Notes under the pieces: generated by a model
The model's input: only the letters and a program-made list of their open reading frames with translations
Told to the model about the DNA's origin: nothing
Database searches by the model: none
DNA from: Chthonomonas sp. UBA1950
Lineage (GTDB): Bacteria > Armatimonadota > Fimbriimonadia > Fimbriimonadales > Fimbriimonadaceae
NCBI GenBank assembly: GCA_002336105.1
Contig: DDEQ01000045.1
Span: 1-34,474, forward strand
Reading direction: 5' to 3'
Length of the DNA stretch: 34,474 nt
Program-made: the position numbers and the translations under genes
Part shown: positions 1 through 8,806 of the stretch, in pieces
Layout: each line of letters starts with the position of its first letter
How positions within the stretch are numbered: the first letter of the stretch is position 1

Positions 1-1859
1 GCCACGTCGACTTCACGGTCGAAGTAGAGCGCTCGTTGCGTGTTCTTGACGGTGCTGTTTGCGTGCTCTGTGCCGTTGGTGGCGTTCAGCCTCAGACCGA
101 AACGGTTTGGCGCCAAATGAACAAGTATAAAGTTCCCCGAATCATCTATGTAAACAAGATGGATCGACTCGGCGCGGACTTCTACTCAGTTCTCTCACGC
201 GTTAAAGAGCGACTTGGTGCAAACGCTGCCCCGATCCAGATTCCTATCGGAGCTGAGTCTGACTACCTCGGTTATGTTGACCTCATCACGATGAAGGCTA
301 CGGTCTACGATCGTGAGGACGACAAGGGTAAGACGATGCAAATCGTCGACATCCCTGCCGAATTGGTGGACAAAGCTGCCGAGTACCGCGAGAAGCTTAT
401 TGAAGCAATTTCGGACTTTGACGACTCCATCATGGAGCGCTTCCTTGAGGGTGAAGAGATCGGTGAAGATGAAATTCGCGCCGCTCTTCGTGCTGGCACG
501 CTAGCGCTCAAGGTTGTTCCGATGCTCTCTGGTTCTTCGTTCAAGAACAAGGGCGTCCAATCCATGATCGATGGCGTCGTCGAGTTCTTGCCATCTCCGC
601 TTGATGTTGGTGCCGTTGGTGGCGTCGATCCTCATACGGAAGAAGAGCTTGAGCGAAAGGCCGATGATAAGGAACCGTTTGCAGCGCTTGCGTTCAAGAT
701 CATGAGCGACAAGTACGTTGGACGACTTACCTATCTTCGCATCTACTCGGGCGTTCTCAAGAAGGGCACGCAGGTTCAGGTTGCATACCGAGATCCGCAA
801 ACCAACGAGTTCCGATATCGAACGGAGCGCGTAGGCCGAATTCTCGAAATGCACGCGAACAGCCGAAACGACATTGAAGAAGCTTTTGCTGGCGACATCG
901 TCGGTGTGATCGGTCTTAACGACGTCAACACCGGACAAACGATCTGTGATCCGGATCACTCGATTGCACTTGAGTCCATCAAGTTCCCCGAGCCGGTTAT
1001 TCAGATCGCGATTGAGCCTAAGAGCCGAGCCGACCAAGAGAAGCTAGGTTCTTCACTGCAGCGACTTGCTCAGGAAGACCCAACCTTCCGAGTGTTCACC
1101 GACCAAGAGAGCGGTCAAACGATCATCTCCGGTATGGGTGAACTGCACCTTGAAATCATTGTGGACAGGCTGAACCGAGAGTTCGGCGTCCAGGCAAACC
1201 AAGGCAAGCCGCAGGTTGCTTACCGCGAAACAGTTCGCATGTTGGCGAAGGGCGAAGGCCGCTTCATCCGACAGACGGGTGGTTCGGGTCAGTACGGCCA
1301 CTGCTGGATCAGCATGGAGCCGCTTCCTGCCGGAACTGGCTTCCAGTTCGAGAACAAGGTCGTGGGCGGTACGATTCCTAAGGAATATATCCCTGCTTGC
1401 GAAAAGGGCATCCGCGAAGGTCTGCTCGCTGGCGTTCTCGCTGGTTATCCAGTTGTTGACGTTAAGGTTTGCTTGCTAGAAGGTTCGTACCACGAAGTCG
1501 ACTCGAACGAAAACGCGTTCAAGCAGGCTGGACTCCTCGCTTTCAAGGAAGCGATGAAGAAAGCTAATCCGCTCATCAAAGAGCCGATTATGCACGTCGA
1601 GGTTACGACCCCTGAGCAGTATGTCGGCGACGTTGTTGGCGACATCAACTCACGACGCGGACGAATCGAAGGTATGGACCCGGCAATGGGTGGCGTCACA
1701 ATCGTCAACTCCCACGTGCCACTCTCCGAAATGTTTGGCTACGTTACAACGCTTCGCTCGCTCACACAGGGCCGCGCAGCTCCAAACGTTACGCCGTCGC
1801 ACTACGAAGAGGTTCCAAACTCGATCGCACAAGAGATCATCGCGAAAGGCAACAAGTAA
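1..1859 (+). CDS. fusA: Elongation factor G, 5'-truncated by the window edge
   Basis: EF-G is the GTPase that drives ribosomal translocation and, with RRF, ribosome recycling. The reading frame is open from the first bases: it begins inside the G3 motif (GHVDF, from DTPGHVDF) and continues through the G4 motif NKMD, domain II, and the C-terminal domains III-V (GSGQYGHCWI, SRRGRIEGM). About 618 residues are visible against a usual length near 700, so roughly 85-90 N-terminal residues including the P-loop lie outside the window. The first start-like codon in the window (TTG at 36) is an artefact of the truncation, not the real start. The gene ends with TAA and is followed by a hairpin terminator. 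Whether it belongs to a str-type operon (rpsL-rpsG-fusA) cannot be seen, and no tuf gene follows. Confidence 0.98.
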   Translation, partial: HVDFTVEVERSLRVLDGAVCVLCAVGGVQPQTETVWRQMNKYKVPRIIYVNKMDRLGADFYSVLSRVKERLGANAAPIQIPIGAESDYLGYVDLITMKATVYDREDDKGKTMQIVDIPAELVDKAAEYREKLIEAISDFDDSIMERFLEGEEIGEDEIRAALRAGTLALKVVPMLSGSSFKNKGVQSMIDGVVEFLPSPLDVGAVGGVDPHTEEELERKADDKEPFAALAFKIMSDKYVGRLTYLRIYSGVLKKGTQVQVAYRDPQTNEFRYRTERVGRILEMHANSRNDIEEAFAGDIVGVIGLNDVNTGQTICDPDHSIALESIKFPEPVIQIAIEPKSRADQEKLGSSLQRLAQEDPTFRVFTDQESGQTIISGMGELHLEIIVDRLNREFGVQANQGKPQVAYRETVRMLAKGEGRFIRQTGGSGQYGHCWISMEPLPAGTGFQFENKVVGGTIPKEYIPACEKGIREGLLAGVLAGYPVVDVKVCLLEGSYHEVDSNENAFKQAGLLAFKEAMKKANPLIKEPIMHVEVTTPEQYVGDVVGDINSRRGRIEGMDPAMGGVTIVNSHVPLSEMFGYVTTLRSLTQGRAAPNVTPSHYEEVPNSIAQEIIAKGNK

Positions 1860-1877
1860 GCTTCTAGCGAAAGTTGG

Positions 1878-1918
1878 AAAGCCCCTGATGGACCCGAAAG
1901 GGCTCGGTCAGGGGCTTT
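1878..1918 (+). terminator. Hairpin terminator after fusA
   Basis: An 11-bp perfect inverted repeat, AAAGCCCCTGA (1878-1888) and TCAGGGGCTTT (1908-1918), begins 19 bases after the fusA stop. Its loop carries a small inner CCC-GAAA-GGG hairpin. The trailing sequence is T-rich (TTTGTCCGTTATTTATT). This is good sequence evidence for an intrinsic terminator. Confidence 0.85.
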
Positions 1919-1987
1919 GTCCGTTATTTATTCGCAAAGTCCTCATGGCATTGACTACCGCCAACCAAATATGAATATCCTTGCGGA

Positions 1988-4357
1988 GTGTCAAAGGTTG
2001 AGCTGCTAGACCTATCTCCCGCTCGTTGGATTTGGTTTCCAAGCCAACGAACATTGGCGAACACATTTGTGTTGTTTCGCAAAGAGATCAACCTAGAGCG
2101 AGTCCCAAAATCAGCTTTAGGATGGATCACAGCCGATAGCCGCTATAAGCTGACGGTCAATGGGCATAGGGTTCAGTGGGGGCCAGCTCCATTTGATCCC
2201 AGACATGCCGAGGCAGACCCTGTCGATCTATCAAACGTGTTACGTGAAGGACGAAACGTAATCGGGATTGAGGTTCTTTACTATGGGTACGGCGATGGAA
2301 CAACACCGTTCGGCAAGCCAGGTTTGCTGTTTCGACTCGATATAGATGGACAAATCATTGGCACCGATGCCGGATGGAAATGCGTCGTCGACCGGGCCCA
2401 CCGACCAGGTCAGTATCAGCGATGGTATCTGAGGGCTCTTCAAGAGGTCTTCGACGCTCGGGAGCACCCCGAAGGCTGGGATTTGGCCGGGTTTGATGCC
2501 TCATTATGGAGAGACGCAAAAGTTCTGAGTGTGCCACCAACCCGCGCGGCCTTTTCTGGCGGATATAGCGCTTACTCGCAAGAAACGTTCTATATTCATC
2601 CAAACGACTCGACTCTGATCAAACGAACAATACCGCTGCTAACGGAGTCAGATGTCGTCGCCAAACTCACACACAACCACCATGTTCGATGGCTTAGCAA
2701 TATCGATGACTGGTTCGAATTTCGAGCCCCTAACTGTTTCGAGATAACGCCAGCTGAGCTGAGTCATTCGGTCGGTACCACTCCGACTGCTCTTACCTAC
2801 GAACTCGAAGAAGAGGTGGTCGGATGGCCGTTCTTTGAGATTGAAGCCAGCGAAGGCACGGTCGTCGAACTCATGACGCAAGAGTGCCACGACCCAATGA
2901 TGCACCCGTGGATGGATAGTCATCTTTACTGTTGGTCCCGGTTTGTGTGTAAAGAAGGGCGTAACCGTTTTGAAGCCTTTGACTTTGAAGCTCTGAAATG
3001 GATTCAATTACACATCCACGAAAACAAGACCCCAGTTGAGGTCAGTCAAGTTGGCGTGAGACGCCGTAGTTATGCTTGGCCGAACAAAGCCAACCTCAAA
3101 TGCAGTGACCCAAGCTTGCAGCGTCTTTTTGACGCAACCTTAAACACGCTAGATAATAGTGCCCAAGAAACATGCGTCGATGGGATGGGCCGCGAGAGAC
3201 AACAATACAGTGGAGACGGTGGTCATCAGCTTAACGCCGTCCGGCTCGCTTTTGGCGAAAATAGGCTTCCAGAACGTTTTATCCGCACGTTCGGATATGG
3301 ACAGATGATTGACGGGGTCTTCGCAGACTCCTGGCCAGCAGTTGATCGCCTACAGCGCCTTTGGCAACGAAACGTAGACGCTTCGGACTGGGGACCAATT
3401 ATCGATCACAGCATCGGGTTTTGCTTCGATTGCTATCGACACTGGCTACATACAGCCGACCTCGAAGCCATTCAACTGGTTTGGGCCAGACTGATAAGAT
3501 TCGCAGATTATCTCGAATCGGTCTACCGTCCTGATGGGCTTATACCGGTCGAGGGTGTCGGGGTAAACGCGGTATGGATTGATCACTATGCTTTTGAACG
3601 TCAGTCCCACAAGAGGCTCGCTCTGAATCTTTATGCGGCAGCGATGCTTCAGCATGCTCTTGCTCCACTCGCCGAAGAAATTGAGCCGATTCAGGCTGGC
3701 AAACTCAGACGCTTTGGCCAAGAACTTGAAAAGCACGCCATGAAAGCCTATTGGGATCCCAAAGAGAAAACTCTTGTGAACAACCGGCCATTCGGCGAGA
3801 AATCCCCTCGATTTGACGACCGATCACTTTCGACAGCAATCCTTTTCGACATGCTTCCAGACCCCCGCAGAAGCGTTCAGCTTTTGGCTGATCCCACCGA
3901 TCAAGTGGGCATAAGCTACCCTTGCAACGCTGTCTGGAGATATTGGGCACTGGCTAAATCCGGGAAGATGCAAACCGTTCTTGACGAATTTCGAAAGAGA
4001 TGGGCCACGATGCGATCAGTCATAGAGAACAACTCACTCCAAGAGTATTGGACGCTTACTAGCGACACAACCGCAATCGCATCTCATTGCCCTGTATCTC
4101 CGGCAATTCTTGCCTTCGACGGTCTCATGGGAGTTTCGCCGCTGAAAGCCGGATTTCGCGAGATAGAGTTGCGACCGCAGTGCGGAGACCTTGAATCTGT
4201 AATTCTCACCGCGTTTACAGTGTTGGGGCCAATCAACTTCTCTGCAACCAAGACCGAATACTCATATCAAATCCCAAGTGGAGTTGAGAAGGTTCGGATA
4301 TATGGTGAAGGCGTCACGACGGTTCCATCTAGCGGACGATTGACGCTCAAACGATAG
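1988..4357 (+). CDS. Alpha-L-rhamnosidase-like (GH78-type) glycoside hydrolase
   Basis: This 789-residue protein has the layout of bacterial alpha-L-rhamnosidases. An N-terminal lectin-like beta-sandwich (about residues 10-125, with WIWFPSQ and ADSRYKLTVNG) is followed by further beta domains, a six-hairpin (alpha/alpha)6 catalytic domain (about 360-690), and a small C-terminal beta domain. The segment CVDGMGRERQQYSGDGG near residues 396-412 corresponds to the GH78 acidic motif (DCPxRDERxGWxGD), so the acid residues are retained in altered form. No signal peptide is seen, so the enzyme is probably cytoplasmic and would act on imported oligosaccharides or glycosides. The start is a GTG preceded by a weak GCGGAG. 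No transporter or other sugar-degradation gene adjoins it. Exact substrate is unknown: rhamnosides are the best guess, but related six-hairpin families cannot be excluded. Confidence 0.8.
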   Translation: MSKVELLDLSPARWIWFPSQRTLANTFVLFRKEINLERVPKSALGWITADSRYKLTVNGHRVQWGPAPFDPRHAEADPVDLSNVLREGRNVIGIEVLYYGYGDGTTPFGKPGLLFRLDIDGQIIGTDAGWKCVVDRAHRPGQYQRWYLRALQEVFDAREHPEGWDLAGFDASLWRDAKVLSVPPTRAAFSGGYSAYSQETFYIHPNDSTLIKRTIPLLTESDVVAKLTHNHHVRWLSNIDDWFEFRAPNCFEITPAELSHSVGTTPTALTYELEEEVVGWPFFEIEASEGTVVELMTQECHDPMMHPWMDSHLYCWSRFVCKEGRNRFEAFDFEALKWIQLHIHENKTPVEVSQVGVRRRSYAWPNKANLKCSDPSLQRLFDATLNTLDNSAQETCVDGMGRERQQYSGDGGHQLNAVRLAFGENRLPERFIRTFGYGQMIDGVFADSWPAVDRLQRLWQRNVDASDWGPIIDHSIGFCFDCYRHWLHTADLEAIQLVWARLIRFADYLESVYRPDGLIPVEGVGVNAVWIDHYAFERQSHKRLALNLYAAAMLQHALAPLAEEIEPIQAGKLRRFGQELEKHAMKAYWDPKEKTLVNNRPFGEKSPRFDDRSLSTAILFDMLPDPRRSVQLLADPTDQVGISYPCNAVWRYWALAKSGKMQTVLDEFRKRWATMRSVIENNSLQEYWTLTSDTTAIASHCPVSPAILAFDGLMGVSPLKAGFREIELRPQCGDLESVILTAFTVLGPINFSATKTEYSYQIPSGVEKVRIYGEGVTTVPSSGRLTLKR

Positions 4358-4366
4358 GTTTTGAAA

Positions 4367-4398
4367 CCCTTTCGCTCAAAGAAGCCTCAGCGAAAGGG
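4367..4398. terminator. Shared hairpin terminator between convergent genes
   Basis: A 10-bp perfect stem, CCCTTTCGCT (4367-4376) and AGCGAAAGGG (4389-4398), lies between the stop codons of the rhamnosidase-like gene and the convergent aldo/keto reductase. Reading the minus strand, the stem is followed by TTTCAAAACC, so it fits best as the terminator of the minus-strand gene, and it may serve both. Confidence 0.75.
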
Positions 4399-4406
4399 CA
4401 AATCAT

Positions 4407-5435
4407 CTAGACCGGGAACGGATTTCGGCTGAACCCGTCTTGGTGCCAATACGGATAAGCAAGGGGGCGTTTGCTTACGGCATCCAACCGAGCGACTTGC
4501 TCTTGGGTGAGGTTCCAACCGATCGCTCCAAGATTGTCTTTTAGCTGAGTTTCGTTCCTGGCTCCAACGATAATGGTGGAAACCGTCGGACGCTGCAACA
4601 GCCAATTAAGTGCGATCTGCGGCACAGTTTTTCCTGTTTCCTTAGCAATCTCGTCGATGACATCAACGACGTCAAAAACAAACTCATCGGGAATCTGTGG
4701 TCCGCCTTCGAGAGTGACTTTGTTGTTAAGCCTCGATCCTTCTGGCAGTGCCTGACCTCTTCGAAGCTTTCCGGTCAGTCGTCCCCAACCGAGAGGGCTC
4801 CATACCACCGTTCCGACTTTCTGATCCAGCGCAAGCGGCATCAGCTCCCACTCGTAATCTCGACCGACCATCGAATAGTAAGCCTGATGGGCAACATATC
4901 TCGACAGGTTGAACCGATCCGAGAATGCCAGCGACTTCATCAGATGCCAACCAGAGAAGTTTGAGCATCCTATGTAGCGGATCTTTCCTGCCCGAACGAG
5001 GTCGTCCAGCGTGTTAAGAGTTTCTTCGACTGGGGCTATCGCGTCAAAAGCATGTAGCTGAAAAAGGTCGATGTAGTCCGTGCCGAGCCTCTTCAGAGCG
5101 CCATCAACAGCATTAATTAGGTGGTAACGGGAAGATCCGACTTGGTTCGGTCCTTCGCCAAACGTAAAGGTTGCCTTCGTTGAAATCAGAACCTTGTCTC
5201 TTCTGCCCTTGATGGCCGCGCCGAGAATCTCTTCCGCAGCCCCATGCGAGTAAACGTCCGCAGAATCGAACATATTGATCCCCGCTTCAAGACAGACGTC
5301 AACCAACCGAGTGGCTTCCTCAACGTCGGAACTTCCAAACCCTTCGAAGAACGCACCTTTGCCGCCAAATGTGCCGGTGCCAAAACTGAGAACAGGGACC
5401 TTTAGGCCAGAGCCCCCGAGCTGTCGAAACTCCAT
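4407..5435 (-). CDS. Aldo/keto reductase
   Basis: A 342-residue NADP(H)-dependent (alpha/beta)8 oxidoreductase. The catalytic tetrad is visible: Asp57 and Tyr62 (in MFDSADVYSHG), Lys87 (ISTKATF) and His128 (LFQLHAF). The segments YIGCSNFSGW and IIVGARNETQL, typical of the YajO/Tas-like subgroup that resembles voltage-gated potassium channel beta subunits, are also present. It likely reduces an aldehyde or ketone, but the substrate cannot be inferred. It stands alone: the gene before it is convergent and the gene upstream is divergent across a 534-base gap. The ATG start gives a complete family N-terminus (MEFRQLGGSGLKVP). Confidence 0.93.
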   Translation of the reverse strand: MEFRQLGGSGLKVPVLSFGTGTFGGKGAFFEGFGSSDVEEATRLVDVCLEAGINMFDSADVYSHGAAEEILGAAIKGRRDKVLISTKATFTFGEGPNQVGSSRYHLINAVDGALKRLGTDYIDLFQLHAFDAIAPVEETLNTLDDLVRAGKIRYIGCSNFSGWHLMKSLAFSDRFNLSRYVAHQAYYSMVGRDYEWELMPLALDQKVGTVVWSPLGWGRLTGKLRRGQALPEGSRLNNKVTLEGGPQIPDEFVFDVVDVIDEIAKETGKTVPQIALNWLLQRPTVSTIIVGARNETQLKDNLGAIGWNLTQEQVARLDAVSKRPLAYPYWHQDGFSRNPFPV

Positions 5436-5890
5436 CCCCCTATTCTACGATCTAGAATGCACCACATACACTTGATGCAATAAGTATAAATCTACTCCAG
5501 CTATACCGCGATGGTTGTCCGCTTTGATGTTAGCGCTGGCGAAGTCTATTTCCTCAAGTGTTAAATGACGCGGTAAGAAGTTCTACTTGAGGAGTCGCTC
5601 GGCAACCAAGTTTGGTCGTGACCCATTGCGAAACCCCGACCTTTCAGCGCAGCAGAGGCGATGGGAATAGAAGAGCCCACGATCCCCATCCATGCCGTGA
5701 GGCGAGAAGGACGAAAAGAAACTCACCTTTGCATCAAGCTTTTTCACGCCGAAAACCCGAGTGCGAGGCGATTCGGATTTATAAGCCCAAGTGAATCCTG
5801 AACTTACAGAATCGGTGCCAAATAGGGATGGTAATTTTACTTGGATGTAAGTACTATGTGGATTTTGCGGGGAAACCTTAACGAGCCCTT
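5436..5890. other. Intergenic region with a stem-loop and three GAGGCGA copies; no gene called
   Basis: No convincing gene is seen between the aldo/keto reductase start and the promoter of the PEP-CTERM gene. The region holds a 9-bp stem, TCCTCAAGT (5551-5559) and ACTTGAGGA (5585-5593), a weaker pairing of GATGGG (5660-5665) with CCCATC (5685-5690), and three copies of GAGGCGA (5655, 5699, 5765). It does not match any riboswitch or structural RNA consensus that I know. Confidence 0.5.
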
Positions 5891-5891
5891 A

Positions 5892-5920
5892 TTCAAGACG
5901 GGGCTAAAAAGTGATATGCT
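5892..5920 (+). promoter_or_regulatory. Candidate promoter for the PEP-CTERM gene
   Basis: An extended -10 element (TG at 5912-5913, then TATGCT at 5915-5920) lies 17 bases after a weak -35 (TTCAAG, 5892-5897). Transcription would start near 5927, leaving a leader of about 43 bases before the ATG at 5970. This also argues against using start codons upstream of 5927. Confidence 0.45.
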
Positions 5921-5969
5921 CGACGTGTTTTGTGAGGTGGTGTTTTTCTCCACGTCATTCGGGTTTTTT

Positions 5970-6671
5970 ATGAAGAAAAGTTTCTTAATCGCTCTTTCAG
6001 TAGTCGCAGTTAGCGCAAACGCGGACACTCTCGCGAATTGGACTTTCGAGACATCGATTCCAACGACAGCTGGCCCATTGTCTCCTGAGGCTGGGCTTCA
6101 GACTGCTACCGCAAAGGCTCTCGGTCACCACGCTAGCGCTTCGTCGGTTTATTCGAATCCAGTCGGAAACGGCTCTGCCGAATCATTTAGCTCGACCTAT
6201 TGGGCCGTCGGAGACTACTATCAGTTCAGTTTCAACACTGTTGGCTACAAGGATTTGGCTGTTTCATTCGATCAGGCTAGTTCCAGCACAGGCCCGAAGG
6301 ATTTTAAGATTGCCTATAGCACCGACGGCACTACGTTCACGAATTTCGCTGACTACCAGGTTCTGCTAAACGGTGCTGGCACTGATCGGACTGCTTGGGG
6401 TGGTAGTACCTACCAGTCAGCTTATTCCTATAGCTTCGACTTCAGTTCAATCAGTTCAACCCTTGGCAGCACACTCCGCAATCAGTCAACTGTTTATCTT
6501 CGACTCATTGACTCGACCACAACCAATGTCAACGGCGGTTCAGTAGCAACCGGCGGTACTAACCGAGTTGACAACTTTGTTGTTACAGCTCAACCAGTTC
6601 CAGAGCCAACCTCCATGGCTGCTCTCGCACTCGGTGGCGCATTCTTCATGCGACGCCGCAACAAGAAGTAA
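5970..6671 (+). CDS. PEP-CTERM sorting-domain surface protein
   Basis: This is a 233-residue secreted protein of unknown function. The N-terminus is a classic signal peptide (MKKSFLIALSVVAVSANA). The body is rich in Ser, Thr and aromatic residues, as in beta-sandwich surface proteins. The C-terminus carries the PEP-CTERM signal: VPEPTS, a hydrophobic stretch (MAALALGGAFF) and a basic tail (MRRRNKK). This signal is recognised by exosortase, which would process the protein and hand it to the envelope. The reading frame is open 43 codons further upstream, but the signal peptide and the predicted promoter favour the ATG at 5970. No good ribosome binding site precedes it. No exosortase gene lies in the window. 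Confidence 0.88.
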   Translation: MKKSFLIALSVVAVSANADTLANWTFETSIPTTAGPLSPEAGLQTATAKALGHHASASSVYSNPVGNGSAESFSSTYWAVGDYYQFSFNTVGYKDLAVSFDQASSSTGPKDFKIAYSTDGTTFTNFADYQVLLNGAGTDRTAWGGSTYQSAYSYSFDFSSISSTLGSTLRNQSTVYLRLIDSTTTNVNGGSVATGGTNRVDNFVVTAQPVPEPTSMAALALGGAFFMRRRNKK

Positions 6672-6691
6672 GGAGCTTTCCTTCTTCCGAC

Positions 6692-6727
6692 CAAAACCTC
6701 TTTGCCCTTATTGGCGAAGAGGTTTTG
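6692..6727 (+). terminator. Terminator after the PEP-CTERM gene
   Basis: A 15-bp stem (6692-6706 with 6713-6727, one T-G wobble) contains CAAAACCTCTT and AAGAGGTTTTG as outer arms and a 6-base loop, CTTATT. It lies 20 bases after the stop. The right arm itself supplies the T-run (GGTTTTG). Confidence 0.85.
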
Positions 6728-6812
6728 TCATGTTTCCTTGTCGTATCTCCGCTATATTTGCGTAACCTAAACTCGAAGTACCCCCTCAGAATTGGTAGCC
6801 TGCCAGTTAGCA

Positions 6813-8105
6813 ATGCAGCGACAGTTCCTTCTTCAACAGGCCGATATCCCAACTCACTGGTACAACATCGTCGCCGATCTTCCGACGCCTCCAGCGCCCC
6901 CTCTTCATCCTGGAACAAAAGAACCTGCTGGGCCACAAGATCTTCAAGCGATTTTTCCCGACGAAATAATTGAGCAAGAGGTTTCGGGACAAAGATGGAT
7001 CGAGATTCCAGAACAAGTTCGAGATGGCTTAGCCCAATGGCGTCCAACACCTCTCTATCGCGCGGTCAGGTTGGAACAAGCCCTGGGAACTCCGGCAAAA
7101 ATATTCTACAAGTACGAGGGCACCAGTCCCGTCGGGAGTCATAAGCTCAACACGGCTATCGCTCAGGCTTACTATAACAAGCGAGCTGGCGTCAAGCGAC
7201 TCGCCACCGAGACCGGCGCTGGACAATGGGGTTGCTCACTTGCCTTTGCTTGCCAAATGTTCGGCTTGGAATGCACGGTTTACATGGTAAAGATCAGCTT
7301 CACTCAGAAGCCGTATCGCAAGTCGATGATGCTCACCTTCGGTGCAACAATCTACGCTAGTCCAAGCGAGCACACGATTTACGGTCGCAAGGTTCTTGAG
7401 GAGACTCCGGACTCCCCCGGCTCACTCGGCATCGCCATCAGCGAAGCACTCGAGGACACCGTATCCAGCTCGGGTGTCAAATATGCCTTGGGCAGTGTTA
7501 CCAACCACGTCTTGCTCCACCAAACCGTGATCGGTCAAGAAGCGCAAAAGCAGATGCAGATGGCCGGGGCATACCCCGATGTGGTGATCGGGTGTGTTGG
7601 TGGTGGTTCCAACTTTGCAGGTCTTGCATTTCCCTATTTGGCAGACAAGATCAGCGGAAAGAACATTCGTGTGGTGGCCGTCGAACCCACATCTTGCCCG
7701 ACATTGACGAAGGGAGAATATCGCTACGATTTCGGCGATACGGCAGGCATGACCCCGCTCTTCAAAATGTATACACTGGGCCACGATTTCGTTCCTCCCG
7801 GAATTCATGCCGGAGGCTTGAGATATCACGGCATGTCGCCTCTGGTGAGCCAATGTTACGATTCGGGACTCATTGAAGCCGTGTCCTATCCTCAAACCGA
7901 AGTCTTTTCTGCCGCTGTGGAGTTCGCAAAGGCGGAAGGGATAATTCCAGCCCCCGAGTCTTCTCATGCCGTTCGAGCAGCAATTGATGAGGCATTAATC
8001 GCTAAACGAGAAGGTGTAGAAAAGACTATTCTCTTCAACTTAAGTGGCCACGGACTGCTCGACTTAGGTGCTTACGAGTCCTACCTATCAGGCAACCTCA
8101 AGTAG
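6813..8105 (+). CDS. trpB: Tryptophan synthase beta chain, TrpB2 type
   Basis: A 430-residue PLP enzyme that condenses indole with serine to make tryptophan. The PLP lysine is Lys111 (SPVGSHKLNTA). The glycine loop VGGGSNF binds the cofactor phosphate, and ETGAGQWG replaces the ETGAGQHG of the common TrpB1 form. The long N-terminal arm (about 75 residues before RPTPLYRA) and the W in that motif mark the TrpB2 family, which often occurs apart from trpA and is thought to act on free indole or phosphoserine-like donors. Here it stands alone, with no trpA or other trp gene beside it. The ATG at 6813 is preferred to a TTG at 6792; neither has a clear ribosome binding site. Confidence 0.93.
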   Translation: MQRQFLLQQADIPTHWYNIVADLPTPPAPPLHPGTKEPAGPQDLQAIFPDEIIEQEVSGQRWIEIPEQVRDGLAQWRPTPLYRAVRLEQALGTPAKIFYKYEGTSPVGSHKLNTAIAQAYYNKRAGVKRLATETGAGQWGCSLAFACQMFGLECTVYMVKISFTQKPYRKSMMLTFGATIYASPSEHTIYGRKVLEETPDSPGSLGIAISEALEDTVSSSGVKYALGSVTNHVLLHQTVIGQEAQKQMQMAGAYPDVVIGCVGGGSNFAGLAFPYLADKISGKNIRVVAVEPTSCPTLTKGEYRYDFGDTAGMTPLFKMYTLGHDFVPPGIHAGGLRYHGMSPLVSQCYDSGLIEAVSYPQTEVFSAAVEFAKAEGIIPAPESSHAVRAAIDEALIAKREGVEKTILFNLSGHGLLDLGAYESYLSGNLK

Positions 8106-8184
8106 CTTAATCAGTCTATACCGCATACTGGCGAGCGAGAAATAGAGTTACTAACCCGCCAGTCAGGGTAGTATTCCGAATCCT

Positions 8185-8214
8185 ATAATAGTGTAGTTCG
8201 CACTATTATTTTTC
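8185..8214 (+). terminator. Probable terminator after trpB
   Basis: A 9-bp perfect stem, ATAATAGTG (8185-8193) and CACTATTAT (8201-8209), with a 7-base loop TAGTTCG is followed by TTTTTC. The stem is AT-rich, so termination may be weak. A separate 7-bp inverted repeat, ACTGGCG (8127-8133) and CGCCAGT (8157-8163), lies closer to the stop but has no T-run. Confidence 0.6.
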
Positions 8215-8759
8215 ATAGTTTACCTGTTGTAGTTTCGCATTCTTTTGACACTAGTGCAAATACTTATTTGCGTAAGATGCATCCTTCCCATCTCAGATTT
8301 CACAGTCTTTCTACGTATTAATAAGCAACGCTACAGGACTAGTCACACTTAGAATGAGCTATACCCGTCTTTAACCATAAGAGTTGACTCTTAACTAGTA
8401 TTGGTGATATTTCCTATCGCAAAGCTCCAAAAGGAAAGCGAGTGAGTACTAGGCAGGCTGGCTTGTCAAGGTTCAAATTCGGATTTAATGCTCGTGAATG
8501 TACTCAAAATAGCTGAAAATGGAACTTTTTGAGCAAACTAGACATCAAACAATTGTCGACGTACAAACCGCATCCTTTCAGAGAATGCATGTAGGGACGT
8601 TATTGTCAAGAAACTCATCAGCATAATGAATACTGCAGCTCATTCAACTGAATCGAAGAGCTGGACCAGTGAGTAGACCGAAAATAATTACAGTTTTTAC
8701 ATTACATTGGAGGTACTGGGGTGATGAATTCAACAAAGACAGCCTATTTGTATACGGAG

Positions 8760-8806
8760 ACACACTGCAATAGTGTATAGTGTGTTGTTACTCCCTTTTT
8801 TGGGAG
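8760..8806 (+). promoter_or_regulatory. Two tandem hairpins in the leader of the LuxR-type gene
   Basis: ACACACT (8760-8766) pairs with AGTGTGT (8779-8785), and CTCCC (8791-8795) pairs with GGGAG (8802-8806) around a loop of six T. They lie about 60-100 bases before the ATG at 8864. The position suggests a leader attenuator or an operator, but no function can be assigned from sequence alone. Confidence 0.4.

Noticed and set aside
305..1832. Several long open frames on the minus strand inside fusA
   Set aside because: They mirror the codon pattern of a highly conserved gene, have no family likeness, and overlap one another.
5612..5801. Two overlapping short frames (60 and 46 codons) in the gap before the PEP-CTERM gene
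   Set aside because: No suitable ribosome binding site, no recognisable pattern, and they compete with each other in the same bases.
8466..8486. GGTTCAAATTC resembling a tRNA T-loop
   Set aside because: The bases on either side do not form a T-stem and there is no D-arm or acceptor stem around it.
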